This document shows, in pieces, positions 17,333 to 25,896 of a stretch of DNA of 64,000 bases. The stretch lies in the NCBI GenBank assembly GCA_965216135.1, contig CBDCFL010000017.1, forward strand, positions 62,001 through 126,000, in the 5' to 3' direction. Position 1 is the first letter of the stretch, and each line of letters opens with the position of its first letter. The notes under the pieces were generated by a model. The model did not search any database, was not told the DNA's origin, and worked only from the letters and a program-made list of their open reading frames with translations. The DNA is from CBDCFL01 sp965216135 (lineage in GTDB: Bacteria; Pseudomonadota; Alphaproteobacteria; Rhodobacterales; Rhodobacteraceae). The position numbers and the translations under genes are program-made.

Positions 17333-18488
17333 CCAACGGCCCTAGTCGTTGACCGTTTTGGCCCATTGTCTGGTAGTGATTGACGTGATTGCGGTTTTGT
17401 CGTTTGCAAAGAAGTTCCATGCTTCGCAACACCTGTCGACGATCTGCTCATAATTGTCGAAGACGGATATGGCGAGCTTGTTGGCACGCAGATAAGCCCA
17501 CACATTTTCCATCGGGTTGAGTTCAGGGGAATAGGGCGGGAGTTTGAGCAGGGTGATGTTGTCGGGTACCTCCAGCTCTGCCGAACCGTGCCAGCCAGCG
17601 CCATCCAGAATGAGAAGGGCATGTGCGCCCGATGCGACGGTTTTAGCGATCTCGGCGAGATGCGCGCTCATGGCCTGTGTGTCGGCATGTGGCATGATCA
17701 GAGCGGCCGCTTCAGCCCGTTCCGGGCAGACGGTGCCGAAAATGTAGCTCCAGATATAGCGGGTGTCGCGCGGGGCACGGGGGCGTGTTCCACGCTCGGC
17801 CCAGATACGGGTGAGCGTGCCCTGCTGGCCAACCCGCGCTTCATCCTGAAACCATATCTCCAGGGGCTTGCTGCGGGCTGTTTCCGGCAAGGCTGCTTCT
17901 ACCTCTGCGGCGAAGTTTTTTTAAAAGCCTCCTGTGCATCCGGGTCGGATTTCGGATGCTGCGGGCGCACCGACAGACGCCGAAAGCCCAGGCTTGCCAA
18001 TTGTTTGCCAACAGTTCGCTCATGCATGGTGACGCCGAAGCGCTCTTCGATCTTGCGTTTCAGATCAATGCGCCGCCAGCGCACAACCCCATCGGTTTCG
18101 GGGTCGGGACCCGCCCGAACCATTTCCGCCAACTCCTCCTTCTGTGCCGCGCTCAGCAGACAGGGTGGATCCGGCGGGCGACGGTTGAACAGGCCCGACA
18201 CGCCCTCCGCATTGTAACGGTGGGCCCAATCCCGCAGCGTCTGCCGATCCATGCCGCAGTTTTCTGCCGCCGTCTTGCGGTCAACCCCATCCAGAACCAG
18301 GGCAATCGCCAACATCCGTCGCGCCGCTTTCCCATCCCGGCACCGCGCCGCTTCCTGGCGAAGCTCGCCTGCGGACTTGTCTTTGCGCGTAATCCTTACT
18401 GCCATCAAAGCCTCCCTTGCCTTGATGCCACTGAATCAGATCACGCCGCTCGTGGGAATCCCCTTGAGTCAAATCTGGGGGCCGTTGG
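17333..18488 (-). mobile_element. IS630-family insertion sequence, local label IS630-A copy 1
   Basis: 1156 bp bounded by TA (17331-17332 and 18489-18490), the target duplicated by IS630 elements. Ends are inverted: CCAACGGCCC at the left and GGGCCGTTGG-type at the right. It carries one transposase read by frameshift on the minus strand. The same element recurs at 29463-30618 and 53108-54264. It lies between luxR and tsf. Confidence 0.93.
17342..18405 (-). CDS. IS630-family transposase (two overlapping frames, -1 frameshift)
   Basis: The first frame starts at ATG 18405 (AVRITRKDKSAGELRQEA) and has a helix-turn-helix (KTAAENCGMDRQTLRDW) and the winged Arg-rich segment. It would stop at 17899 after EAFKKTSPQR. 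Slipping by -1 on a run of seven A restores EAFKKNFAAEVEAALPETARS and continues to 17342 with the DDE catalytic part: WFQDEARVGQ, LILDGAGWHG, PPYSPELNPMENVWAYL. Of the three A copies this is the only one with both frames otherwise intact, so it is the candidate active copy. Confidence 0.88.
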
Positions 18489-18490
18489 TA

Positions 18491-18723
18491 TGAGTTGTCC
18501 CGTGAGTGGTGGCATTATTGCCAGGGAACTGCGGGCTGGGGCAGCTGCGATTTCAGTTCAAACAGCCCGCGACCCGGGATTTCCGGAGGTCGCATTGAAC
18601 GGTGCGCTGTCGCGTGCATGATGTGTGGCAATGCTGCGTCCAGACCCTCATCCCCAACCAGGTTCGGCGCAGAACATGAAGCGGTGCGGTCAAAAAATGG
18701 CCGCACCGCTTTAACTTTGGCCG
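18491..18723. other. Spacer between IS630-A copy 1 and tsf, with a stem-loop
   Basis: No gene is supported here. AAGCGGTGCGG (18679-18689) pairs with CCGCACCGCTT (18701-18711) around an 11-nt loop. It lies just past the tsf stop on the minus strand and probably marks the 3' end of the rpsB-tsf transcript, though no good U-tract follows. Confidence 0.5.
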
Positions 18724-19599
18724 TTAGCCACGGGCCACTTTGGCCACCTCGGCGGCGAAATCTTCGAATTTCTTTTCGATGCCCTCGCCCACTTCCATGC
18801 GCACAAATCCCAGCACTTCGACGCCCGCGTCTGCGGCAGCCCTGCCAACCGTTACATCCGGATTGACCACGAATTCCTGACCCAGAAGCGTGACTTCGGA
18901 CAGGAATTTTTTCATCCGACCGGCGATCATTTTCTCAATCACCTGCTCTGGCTTACCGCTTTCACGGGCCTGATCGGTCAGGATCCGGCGTTCCTTTTCG
19001 ACCAGCGCCTGGTCGAGGTCTGTTTCGCTCAAAGACGTTGGGTTCGCCGCCGCAATGTGCATGGCGATCTGTTTGCCAAGTCCGGCGTCAGCACCTTTCA
19101 GTGCCACCAGCACGCCGATCTTGCCCATGCCCGTCGCGGTGGCGTTGTGAACATAGGACGCGACGCTATCGCCCTGAACAGAAGCCATGCGTCGCAACGC
19201 CAGATTTTCACCGATTTTTGCGATCGCATCAGTCAGCGTGTTCGAAATCGACATACCGCCTATCTCGGCGGCGCCAAGTGCTTTGACATCAGAGACACCC
19301 AGCGCGGCGGTGGCAATGCTGCCGACCATGGATTGAAATTCAGCGTTCTTGCCGACGAAATCGGTTTCCGAGTTCACCTCGACGGCGACCCCCCTGCCCC
19401 CGTCAACCGCAACCGCGACCAGACCTTCGGCTGCCGTGCGGCCCGATTTCTTGGCCGCACTTGCCAGACCCTTGGTCCGCAACCAGTCCGTGGCGGCCTC
19501 TATATCGCCGGCCGCCTCGGTTAACGCGCGTTTTGCGTCCATCATACCTGCGCCGGTCATGTCGCGCAGCTCTTTGACCATGCTCGCGGTGATCGCCAT
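18724..19599 (-). CDS. tsf: Translation elongation factor Ts
   Basis: 291 residues from ATG 19599, preceded by AAAGGAGA; the frame is open upstream but the N-terminus MAITASMVKELRDMTGAGMMDAKRAL is the standard EF-Ts start. The TDFV motif lies in EVNSETDFVGKNAEFQSMV, and the dimerisation and C-terminal segments (EKRRILTDQARESGKPEQVIEKMIAGRMKKFLSEVTLLGQEFV-type) follow. EF-Ts is the nucleotide exchange factor of EF-Tu. It follows rpsB on the same strand with an 80-bp gap, the usual rpsB-tsf operon. Confidence 0.96.
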   Translation of the reverse strand: MAITASMVKELRDMTGAGMMDAKRALTEAAGDIEAATDWLRTKGLASAAKKSGRTAAEGLVAVAVDGGRGVAVEVNSETDFVGKNAEFQSMVGSIATAALGVSDVKALGAAEIGGMSISNTLTDAIAKIGENLALRRMASVQGDSVASYVHNATATGMGKIGVLVALKGADAGLGKQIAMHIAAANPTSLSETDLDQALVEKERRILTDQARESGKPEQVIEKMIAGRMKKFLSEVTLLGQEFVVNPDVTVGRAAADAGVEVLGFVRMEVGEGIEKKFEDFAAEVAKVARG

Positions 19600-19679
19600 C
19601 GGTGGATCTCCTTTGAATTTCAGTTGGCCCAAGCCGGATTGGCCCGGCAAATGGGCGAATGAACATAAGGCCTTGCGGC

Positions 19680-20780
19680 TCAGGCTTTGGCTTTGGCCTC
19701 CTTGGCGGGTGCCTTTTTGGCATTGGTCTTAGCGGCGGGCTTGGCGGCAGCCTTGTCGTCGTCCTTGGCTGCGGCTTTTTCGTCAACCTTATCGTCGGCC
19801 TTATCGTCGACCTTCGCATCGGTTTTTGCCTCAGCCTTATCGTCGACCTTCGCCTCAGCTTTGGTGTCAGCCTTCGCGTCAGGTTTTTCGTCGAATTTTG
19901 CGTCAGCCTTCGTTTCCGCTTTGGCGTTGGCTTTTGCCTCGGCTTCGTCAGCCTTAGCTTCCTTGGCTGGTGCATCCGCGGCCTTGGCCTCGGCTGCGGC
20001 GGGCGCGCCTTTCTTGGCGGGCGGTTCTTCGGCAATCGCTTCTTCTGCCGGGGCCTGCTCCAATGCGCCAAGGTCCACGCCGGCTGCGCCCAGTTGCGCG
20101 CTCATCCCGTCCAGCGCCGCGCGGGCAACCAGATCGCAATAAAGATTGATCGCGCGCGCCGCGTCGTCATTGCCGGGAATAATGTAATCTATGCCATCGG
20201 GTGGGCAATTTGTGTCAACCACGGCCACAACCGGAATGCCCAATTTGCGGGCCTCGGCGATCGCCAGGTCTTCTTTGTTCACGTCGATCACGAACAAAAG
20301 GCTCGGCCGACCGCCCATTTCGCGAATGCCGCCAAGGCTGGATTGCAGTTTGCCCTGAGTGCGCTCCAGGCCCAGGCGCTCTTTCTTGGTCATACCTTCG
20401 GCGCCTTCGGTCAGTTTTTCGTCAATGTCCTTCAGCCGCTTGATCGATTGCGACACGGTCTGCCAGTTGGTTAGCGTGCCGCCCAGCCAGCGGTGGTTCA
20501 TGTAATATTGCGCGCATTTTTCCGCCGCGTCGGCGATCGGCTGCTGCGCCTGCCGCTTGGTGCCGACGAACAAAACCGACCCGCCCTTGGCAACGGTTTC
20601 GCGCACAACATTAAGCGCGGCGTCCAGCATCGGCACCGTTTGGGTCAGGTCGATGATGTGGATGCCGTTGCGATTGCCATAGATAAATTCGCCCATGCGC
20701 GGGTTCCAGCGCTGGGTCTGGTGACCAAAGTGAACGCCAGCTTCCAAAAGCTGACGCAGAGAAAATTCTGGGAGCGCCAT
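19680..20780 (-). CDS. rpsB: 30S ribosomal protein S2 with a long charged Ala/Lys/Asp C-terminal tail
   Basis: 366 residues from ATG 20780 with AAAGGAA upstream. The first roughly 240 residues are canonical S2: ALPEFSLRQLLEAGVHFGHQTQRWNPRM, IHIIDLTQTVPMLDAAL, YMNHRWLGGTLTNWQT, VPVVAVVDTNCPPDGIDYIIPGNDDA. About 120 residues follow, made almost only of A, K, D, E and T in KADAKA/KVDDKA-like quasi-repeats, encoded by 19683-20048. S2 is normally 230-260 residues; roseobacter S2 often has some extension, but this one is long. It is probably disordered and basic-acidic alternating. First gene of the rpsB-tsf operon. Confidence 0.95.
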   Translation of the reverse strand: MALPEFSLRQLLEAGVHFGHQTQRWNPRMGEFIYGNRNGIHIIDLTQTVPMLDAALNVVRETVAKGGSVLFVGTKRQAQQPIADAAEKCAQYYMNHRWLGGTLTNWQTVSQSIKRLKDIDEKLTEGAEGMTKKERLGLERTQGKLQSSLGGIREMGGRPSLLFVIDVNKEDLAIAEARKLGIPVVAVVDTNCPPDGIDYIIPGNDDAARAINLYCDLVARAALDGMSAQLGAAGVDLGALEQAPAEEAIAEEPPAKKGAPAAAEAKAADAPAKEAKADEAEAKANAKAETKADAKFDEKPDAKADTKAEAKVDDKAEAKTDAKVDDKADDKVDEKAAAKDDDKAAAKPAAKTNAKKAPAKEAKAKA

Positions 20781-20821
20781 GTCCAATTCCTTTCCGGTTT
20801 CGCGCCTCGGCGGGGCAATCA

Positions 20822-20842
20822 GGCCCGGATTAACTCCGGGCC
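20822..20842 (-). promoter_or_regulatory. Hairpin in the rpsB 5' leader
   Basis: GGCCCGGA and TCCGGGCC form a perfect 8-bp stem with a 5-nt loop, about 40 bp upstream of the rpsB start codon. Ribosomal protein S2 leaders are autoregulated in several bacteria; whether this stem has that role is inference. Confidence 0.4.
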
Positions 20843-20885
20843 AACCGGTGGACGCATCAGGGATGTCTCTCCCAATGGCCCGAAC

Positions 20886-20906
20886 CCCGCCTGTGAAGTA
20901 GGCGGG
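20886..20906 (-). terminator. Stem-loop between the DUF2461 gene and rpsB
   Basis: CCCGCCT (20886-20892) pairs with AGGCGGG (20900-20906). On the minus strand the stem is preceded by GTAAAG and followed by GTTCG. It may end the upstream DUF2461 transcript or be part of the rpsB leader. The lack of a U-run makes a classical terminator doubtful. Confidence 0.35.
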
Positions 20907-20991
20907 CTTTACGGGCGATTCGCGCGGGAATCAAGGAAAATGGGGAAAGGAGGCGCTCAGCGCTTCCTGTCGGTCGCTTTTCGCTTTGCTT

Positions 20992-21669
20992 TCAGCGATG
21001 AGCGAGCCAGCCGATGAATGGCATGCAGGCGCGTGTCAGATCAATCATCTTGTCAACCGCGCCGGAAGTTGCCAGCCATTCAGGACGCGGCAGGTCCTGG
21101 CGCGTGCGCATGACAAAGGATTTGCGGCGCAATAGATGCTCCCATTTGTGGTCGGCCTCGTACCCTTTGGGCAAGTTTTTCAGCTCGGGCTCGCCAAATT
21201 CACAACCAATGGCGCGCGCGCTGTTCATCGCAGCCAGTAGCGTGGAGCGGTCGGCTGGGTCGGAAATACGGGCCCGAATTGCGTCAAGCTCGGCACCTTC
21301 ATAGCCCCAGCCCCCTGCCCCGTAACCGATGCCGTCGGGCAGGATCACAAAGTGCATTCCCGGCGAGCGGTTGGGGTGCACTCCGGTTCAAAAAGTCAAA
21401 TGGATGCGCGGATTGTAGGGCGATTTGTCGCGCGAAAACCGCACGTCGCGGTTTATCCGCCTGAGCGACCCGTTGATGCGCGCCTCGGCCCTAAGCGGCG
21501 GCGATAATGCCGCCATCTTTGCGGCCAATGCGTCGATCAACTCCAGGCTGACCTGCTTGAAAGCGTCCTCGTAGCGCGCGCGGTTGGACTCGAACCAGTC
21601 GCGCTTGTTGTTGTCGCGCAAATCCCGCAAATACCGAAATGTTTCGTCCGTTACCCCGGTATATCCCAT
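20992..21669 (-). pseudogene. DUF2461 family protein gene interrupted by one in-frame stop
   Basis: The reverse frame from ATG 21669 reads MGYTGVTDETFRYLRDLRDNNKRDWFESNR, then INRDVRFSRDKSPYNPRIHLTF, then TGA at 21388-21390, and continues in the same frame with HPNRSPGMHFVILPDGIGYGAGGWGYEG to 20992. Together about 225 codons, the normal length for DUF2461 (TIGR02453). At the stop, family members normally have Trp in HLTFW, so TGG to TGA is the simple explanation. The function of DUF2461 is unknown. A sequencing error cannot be excluded; otherwise the gene is a recent pseudogene. Confidence 0.82.
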
Positions 21670-21784
21670 CTCGCATCGCTCCCTGCTTTGATCCCAACCC
21701 TATCCACCGCCTGCCCGGCTGTCTGCTGGCAAATCGTTCCGGGGGCTTGTCAAGCCGAGTGATGCGACCCAAAAGCGGACAATC

Positions 21785-22672
21785 ATGAGCAAACAGCAAA
21801 TCCTCTGCATCGGGTCGGTACTGTGGGACATTATCGGGCGTTCCGGCAGCCATATGCGGGTCGGCTCGGACGTGCCCGGTCGCATTACCCGTCTGCCGGG
21901 CGGCGTGGCGATGAACATCGCCATGACCTTGCGCCGTTTTGGGCTTGCCCCCGAAGTTCTGACGGCTATCGGTCGCGATCCGGAAGGCGACGAACTGATC
22001 GCCGTCGCCCAGTCGCTGGGTGTGGGAACATCATATGTTTACCGATCCGACGATCTGCCGACCGACCGATATATGGCCGTCGAAGGTGCCAACGGCGTCA
22101 TCGCAGCAATTGCCGATGCCCATTCGCTTGAGGCTGCGGGCAGCAAGATACTGGCGCCACTCCTCGACGGCCGTCTCGGTGATCCGTCAACGCCTTTTGC
22201 CGGCATCATCGCGCTTGACGGCAATCTGACCGAGACGCTGCTGGGCGAAATATCCCAAAGCCCGCTGTTTGCGACCGCTGATTTGCGCGTCGTCCCAGCC
22301 AGCCCCGGCAAGGCCGAACGTCTGCGCCCGCTGATCGGGCATGAGGCGGCCACGCTTTATCTAAATTGCGAAGAAGCCGGCCTGATCTGCCACCGCAAAT
22401 TCTCCGGCGCGCCCGAGGCCGCAGAGACCCTGCTCGCCATGGACGTACGGCGCGTGCTGATCACCGATGGCGGGCGGACCGCGGCGATGGTTGAGGCGGG
22501 CGAAATCATCAAGGCCCAACCGCCGGAAGTGCTGGTCACCAAGGTGACCGGCGCGGGCGATACATTCATGGCCGCCCATATTGCTGCCGAGGCCGCCGGC
22601 GCGGGGCCAGACACAGCGCTGAATTCGGCGCTGGAAACCGCCGCCGCTTATGTGTCGGGAGACCGGGGATGA
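21785..22672 (+). CDS. psuK: Pseudouridine kinase, PfkB family
   Basis: 295 residues with PfkB sugar-kinase features: N-terminal QILCIGSVLWDIIGRSG, GGVAMNIAMTLRRFGLAPEVLTAIGRDPEGDEL, and the C-terminal catalytic signature VTGAGDTFMAAHIAAEAAG with catalytic Asp in GAGD. Alone it could be any PfkB kinase. Its 4-bp overlap with psuG makes pseudouridine kinase the best call: it phosphorylates pseudouridine so that PsuG can split the C-C glycosidic bond. The pair recycles modified RNA nucleosides. Confidence 0.85.
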   Translation: MSKQQILCIGSVLWDIIGRSGSHMRVGSDVPGRITRLPGGVAMNIAMTLRRFGLAPEVLTAIGRDPEGDELIAVAQSLGVGTSYVYRSDDLPTDRYMAVEGANGVIAAIADAHSLEAAGSKILAPLLDGRLGDPSTPFAGIIALDGNLTETLLGEISQSPLFATADLRVVPASPGKAERLRPLIGHEAATLYLNCEEAGLICHRKFSGAPEAAETLLAMDVRRVLITDGGRTAAMVEAGEIIKAQPPEVLVTKVTGAGDTFMAAHIAAEAAGAGPDTALNSALETAAAYVSGDRG

Positions 22673-23583
22673 ATATCGCGCCAAGTTTTTCCAAGGATGT
22701 GGCGCAAGCGAAAGAGAATGGCGATCCGATCGTTGCCCTGGAAAGTACGATCATCACCCACGGGATGCCGCATCCCCAAAACGTCGAATGCGTGCGTGTG
22801 GTTGAGGCTGAGGTTCGCCAAGAGGGCGCGGTGCCCGCGACAATTGCGGTTATCAAAGGCAAACTTCGCGTCGGCATGACACGCGCCGAGATTGAGCGGC
22901 TGGCCGCAATGAAGGACGTTGCCAAGCTGTCGCGTGCCGATCTGGCTGTGGCACTGGCGCGCGGCTGGACCGGCGCGACGACCGTTGCCGCCACCATGAT
23001 CGCGGCGCGCCATGCCGGCATCTCGGTATTTGCCACCGGCGGTATCGGCGGCGTGCATCAAGGTGGTGCGACCAGCTTTGACATCTCGGCCGATCTCCAC
23101 GAGCTTGCGCAGTCGCCGGTAATTGTCGTGGCCTCCGGCGCCAAGGCAATCCTCGATCTGCCGAAAACACTGGAGGTGCTTGAAACCCTTGGTGTGCCGG
23201 TCATCGCCTATGGTCAGGACGAATTTCCGGCGTTTTGGTCGCGCAGCTCCGGGCTTGCCGCGCCGTTGCGGATGAACCGGCCCAGTGACGTTGCCCAGGC
23301 GTTCTTGGCGCGCCGGGCGCTCGGACTGACCGGTGGCCAGCTTATCGCCAATCCCATTCCCAAACGCGCCGAAATTGCCGCCGAAGAGCTCGCGCCTGTA
23401 ATCGAGACCGCGATCATGGACGCCAATAATCTTGGTGTGTCCGGCAAATCGCTGACGCCGTTTCTTCTCGACCGGATATACCAGCTGACCGGCGGCAAAT
23501 CTCTGGCGGCAAATATCGAACTTATTCGCGCCAATGCACGCCTTGCCGCAAAGATTGCGGTGGCGCTCGCGGCTTGCGTTTGA
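22669..23583 (+). CDS. psuG: Pseudouridine-5'-phosphate glycosidase
   Basis: 304 residues, the normal PsuG length. Family motifs include IVALESTIITHGMPHPQN with the catalytic-region Glu, GWTGATTVAATMIAARHAGISVFATGGIGGVHQGG, SFDISADLHELAQSPVIVVASGAKAILDLPKTLEVLETLGVPV with the Lys of the active site, and NPIPKRAEI. It converts pseudouridine 5'-phosphate to uracil and ribose 5-phosphate. Its ATG overlaps the psuK stop by four bases. A DUF502 protein and a LysE-type exporter gene follow on the same strand. Confidence 0.94.
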   Translation: MNIAPSFSKDVAQAKENGDPIVALESTIITHGMPHPQNVECVRVVEAEVRQEGAVPATIAVIKGKLRVGMTRAEIERLAAMKDVAKLSRADLAVALARGWTGATTVAATMIAARHAGISVFATGGIGGVHQGGATSFDISADLHELAQSPVIVVASGAKAILDLPKTLEVLETLGVPVIAYGQDEFPAFWSRSSGLAAPLRMNRPSDVAQAFLARRALGLTGGQLIANPIPKRAEIAAEELAPVIETAIMDANNLGVSGKSLTPFLLDRIYQLTGGKSLAANIELIRANARLAAKIAVALAACV

Positions 23584-23666
23584 TTTTTGACGTGATTTCC
23601 CTGGCCAGATTGTCTACATGCGCCAGACCACTTAGATAAATACCCGATCAGATAAGACCAGGACCG

Positions 23667-24389
23667 ATGAGCAACCCGTTTGAGGAGCATGAAGAACCGC
23701 CGCGTCGCCGCAGGTTTCGCCTGCTCGGCTGGCTGCGCGCATCGTTCCTGACCGGGCTTGTCGTTATCACCCCGATCTGGCTGACGGCCTATCTTATCTG
23801 GACGGTGGTCGGCTGGGTCGATGGCTGGGTGCTGCCGTTTGTACCCGATGCCTATCAGCCCGAGGTTATTCTGAAACAGATTTTTGGTGAAGATTTCACC
23901 ATCAACGTGCGCGGGCTTGGCGTCGTTCTGTTTCTGCTGTTCACCATTCTGGTCGGCTGGCTGGCGAAAGGATTTCTTGGCCGCACACTTCTGCATTGGG
24001 CAGAAGGCTATGTCGAACGCCTGCCGGTCGTGCGCTCTATCTATAATGGCCTCAAGCAAATTGCCGAAACCGTCTTTGCCCAGGCCGAGACCAGTTTCGA
24101 CCGTGCCTGTCTGGTGCAATATCCGCGCGAGGGCATATGGGCGATTGCCTTTGTGTCAACCACCGCAAAAGGCGAGGTTAACGCCAAAGTGCCGCGTGAT
24201 GAGCAGATGATCTCGGTCTTTCTGCCGACCACGCCGAACCCGACATCCGGATTTCTGCTGTTCGTGCCGCAATCTGACCTCATTACGCTGGATATGAGCG
24301 TTGAAGACGCCGCCAAATTGGTGATCTCTGCCGGGCTGGTCTATCCCAACGGGCAGGATCCGACCGAGCCGCCGCAAGAAACCGATTGA
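23667..24389 (+). CDS. DUF502 family membrane protein
   Basis: 240 residues. An Arg-rich N-terminus (PPRRRRFRLLGWLR) is followed by two membrane helices (ASFLTGLVVITPIWLTAYLIWTVV and GLGVVLFLLFTILVGWLAKGF) and the DUF502 signature VERLPVVRSIYNGLKQIAETVF, then a soluble domain with TPNPTSGFLLFVPQ. Function unknown; the family is widespread in proteobacteria and plants. It is 83 bp downstream of psuG and its stop codon overlaps the start of the broken lysE gene. Confidence 0.88.
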   Translation: MSNPFEEHEEPPRRRRFRLLGWLRASFLTGLVVITPIWLTAYLIWTVVGWVDGWVLPFVPDAYQPEVILKQIFGEDFTINVRGLGVVLFLLFTILVGWLAKGFLGRTLLHWAEGYVERLPVVRSIYNGLKQIAETVFAQAETSFDRACLVQYPREGIWAIAFVSTTAKGEVNAKVPRDEQMISVFLPTTPNPTSGFLLFVPQSDLITLDMSVEDAAKLVISAGLVYPNGQDPTEPPQETD

Positions 24390-25089
24390 TGTATGGCACC
24401 TGGGCGACCGGGTTCGCGACGTCGCTGTCGCTGATCCTGGCCATCGGCGCCCAAAACGCTTTCGTTTTGCGCGAGGGTCTAGCGCGCCAGCACGTGTTCT
24501 GGCTGTGCCTGTTTTGTGGCGCATCAGACGCAGTGCTGATCGCCACCGGGGTCGCGGGATTTGGGGCTACCACGGCACTCTGGCCTGCCATGCCACGGGT
24601 GCTGGCCGTTGGTGGGGCGGTTTTTCTTTTCGTCTACGGCACGAGCCGGTTTCTGGCCGCTTATCGCGGCGATCATCGGCTGCATATATCCGGGCGCTCG
24701 GCGTCTCTGGGCGCGACACTGGCGGTCGCGGCCGCGTTCACCTGGGGCAATCCGCATGTGGCCTGCCATCTCGGATACGCTTGGCCTTTTGGGCGCGATA
24801 TCTGCGTCTCTGGGCGCGACACTGGCGGTCGCGGCCGCGTTCACCTGGGGCTCCGCATGTCTATCTCGATACGCTTGGCCTTTTGGGCGCGATATCTGCG
24901 TCTTACGAGGGCAGCGCTAAATGGGCTTTCGGGCTCGGCGCGATCATGGCCTCGTTCGTCTTTTTCTTTGCGCTGGGCTATGGCGCACGGCTGCTGGCCC
25001 CGGTTATGCAGACACCGCGCGCATGGGTCGTGCTGGATGTGATCATCGGCCTGGTGATGTGGTGGATCGCCGCCAGCCTGGTATTCTAA
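24389..25089 (+). pseudogene. LysE/ArgO family amino acid exporter gene disrupted by an internal imperfect tandem duplication
   Basis: The frame from ATG 24389 reads MYGTWATGFATSLSLILAIGAQNAFVLREGL, a clear LysE/ArgO start, through SASLGATLAVAAAFTWGNPHV. It then runs into two imperfect copies of an about 100-bp unit (24701-24803 and 24804-24897), after which the family sequence resumes in another frame: LDTLGLLGAISASYEGS, FVFFFALGYGARLLAPV, and VMWWIAASLVF to 25089. Around the junction, one copy has lost two bases and the other has an insertion, so no single frame gives a full exporter. The product would have exported basic amino acids across the inner membrane. The end overlaps the bdhA stop by four bases. 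Confidence 0.82.
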
Positions 25090-25859
25090 AGCGCCGTCCA
25101 GCCGCCATCGATGCTGATCGTTGTGCCGGTGATCTGTGCGGCGGCATCCGTGCACAGAAATGCCGCGGTTCCGGCCACTTGCTCGACGGTCACGAATTCC
25201 TTGGTGGGCTGGCGCGCCAGCATCACATCACGCACCACCTGATTACGCTCCATTCCGTGCGCGGCCATCTGATCGGGGATCTGCGCCTCGACCAGCGGGG
25301 TCAGCACATAGCCCGGACAAATGGCGTTGCAGGTGATCGGGTCTTCGGCGGTTTCAAGCCCAACCGTCTTGGTCAGCCCGACGACACCGTGCTTGGCGGT
25401 GATATAGGCGGATTTGTAAGGCGATGCAGTTAGCCCGTGGGCCGAGGCGATATTTATCACCCTGCCCCATCCGGATGCGCGCATTTTCGGCAACGCGGCA
25501 GCTATGGTGTGAAAGGCCGAGGACATATTGATTGCAATGATCGCGTCCCAGCGTTCAACCGGAAAATCTTCGACCGGGGCGACATGCTGAATGCCGGCGT
25601 TGTTGACCAGGATGTCGCAAGCCCCGGCATCAGCTATCAGCGTGCGGCAGTCGTCGGCCTTTGACATATCGGCGCGGATATAGCGCGCAACGACGCCAAA
25701 TTCCTGCCCGATCTGAGCGGCCAGATCATGGTCTTCATCGGCATCGGTAAATGAGTTCAAAACCACATCCGCGCCGGATTTGGCAAGTTCCTTGGCAATT
25801 GCCAGCCCGATGCCGGAATTGGATCCGGTGATAACTGCAGTCTTGCCTGTTAATGACAT
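25086..25859 (-). CDS. bdhA: 3-hydroxybutyrate dehydrogenase (short-chain dehydrogenase)
   Basis: 257 residues from ATG 25859, with GAGG upstream. SDR features: TGSNSGIGLAIAKELAKSG cofactor loop, NNAGIQHVAPVEDFP, catalytic Ser-Tyr-Lys in NIASAHG and SAYITAKHG, and the BdhA-typical ICPGYVLTPLVEAQIPDQ and ISIDGGWTAL end. The enzyme interconverts 3-hydroxybutyrate and acetoacetate with NAD in poly-hydroxybutyrate turnover. An IS630-type element begins 38 bp upstream of the start codon, so its native promoter is probably displaced. Confidence 0.92.
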   Translation of the reverse strand: MSLTGKTAVITGSNSGIGLAIAKELAKSGADVVLNSFTDADEDHDLAAQIGQEFGVVARYIRADMSKADDCRTLIADAGACDILVNNAGIQHVAPVEDFPVERWDAIIAINMSSAFHTIAAALPKMRASGWGRVINIASAHGLTASPYKSAYITAKHGVVGLTKTVGLETAEDPITCNAICPGYVLTPLVEAQIPDQMAAHGMERNQVVRDVMLARQPTKEFVTVEQVAGTAAFLCTDAAAQITGTTISIDGGWTAL

Positions 25860-25896
25860 GGTTGCCTCGGTCAAATAAGAGTTGCGCGACAACCTA

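Noticed and set aside
19659..20474. Plus-strand frame with hydrophobic repeats antisense to rpsB
   Set aside because: It is the mirror of the Ala/Lys/Asp tail codons; rpsB on the minus strand is certain.
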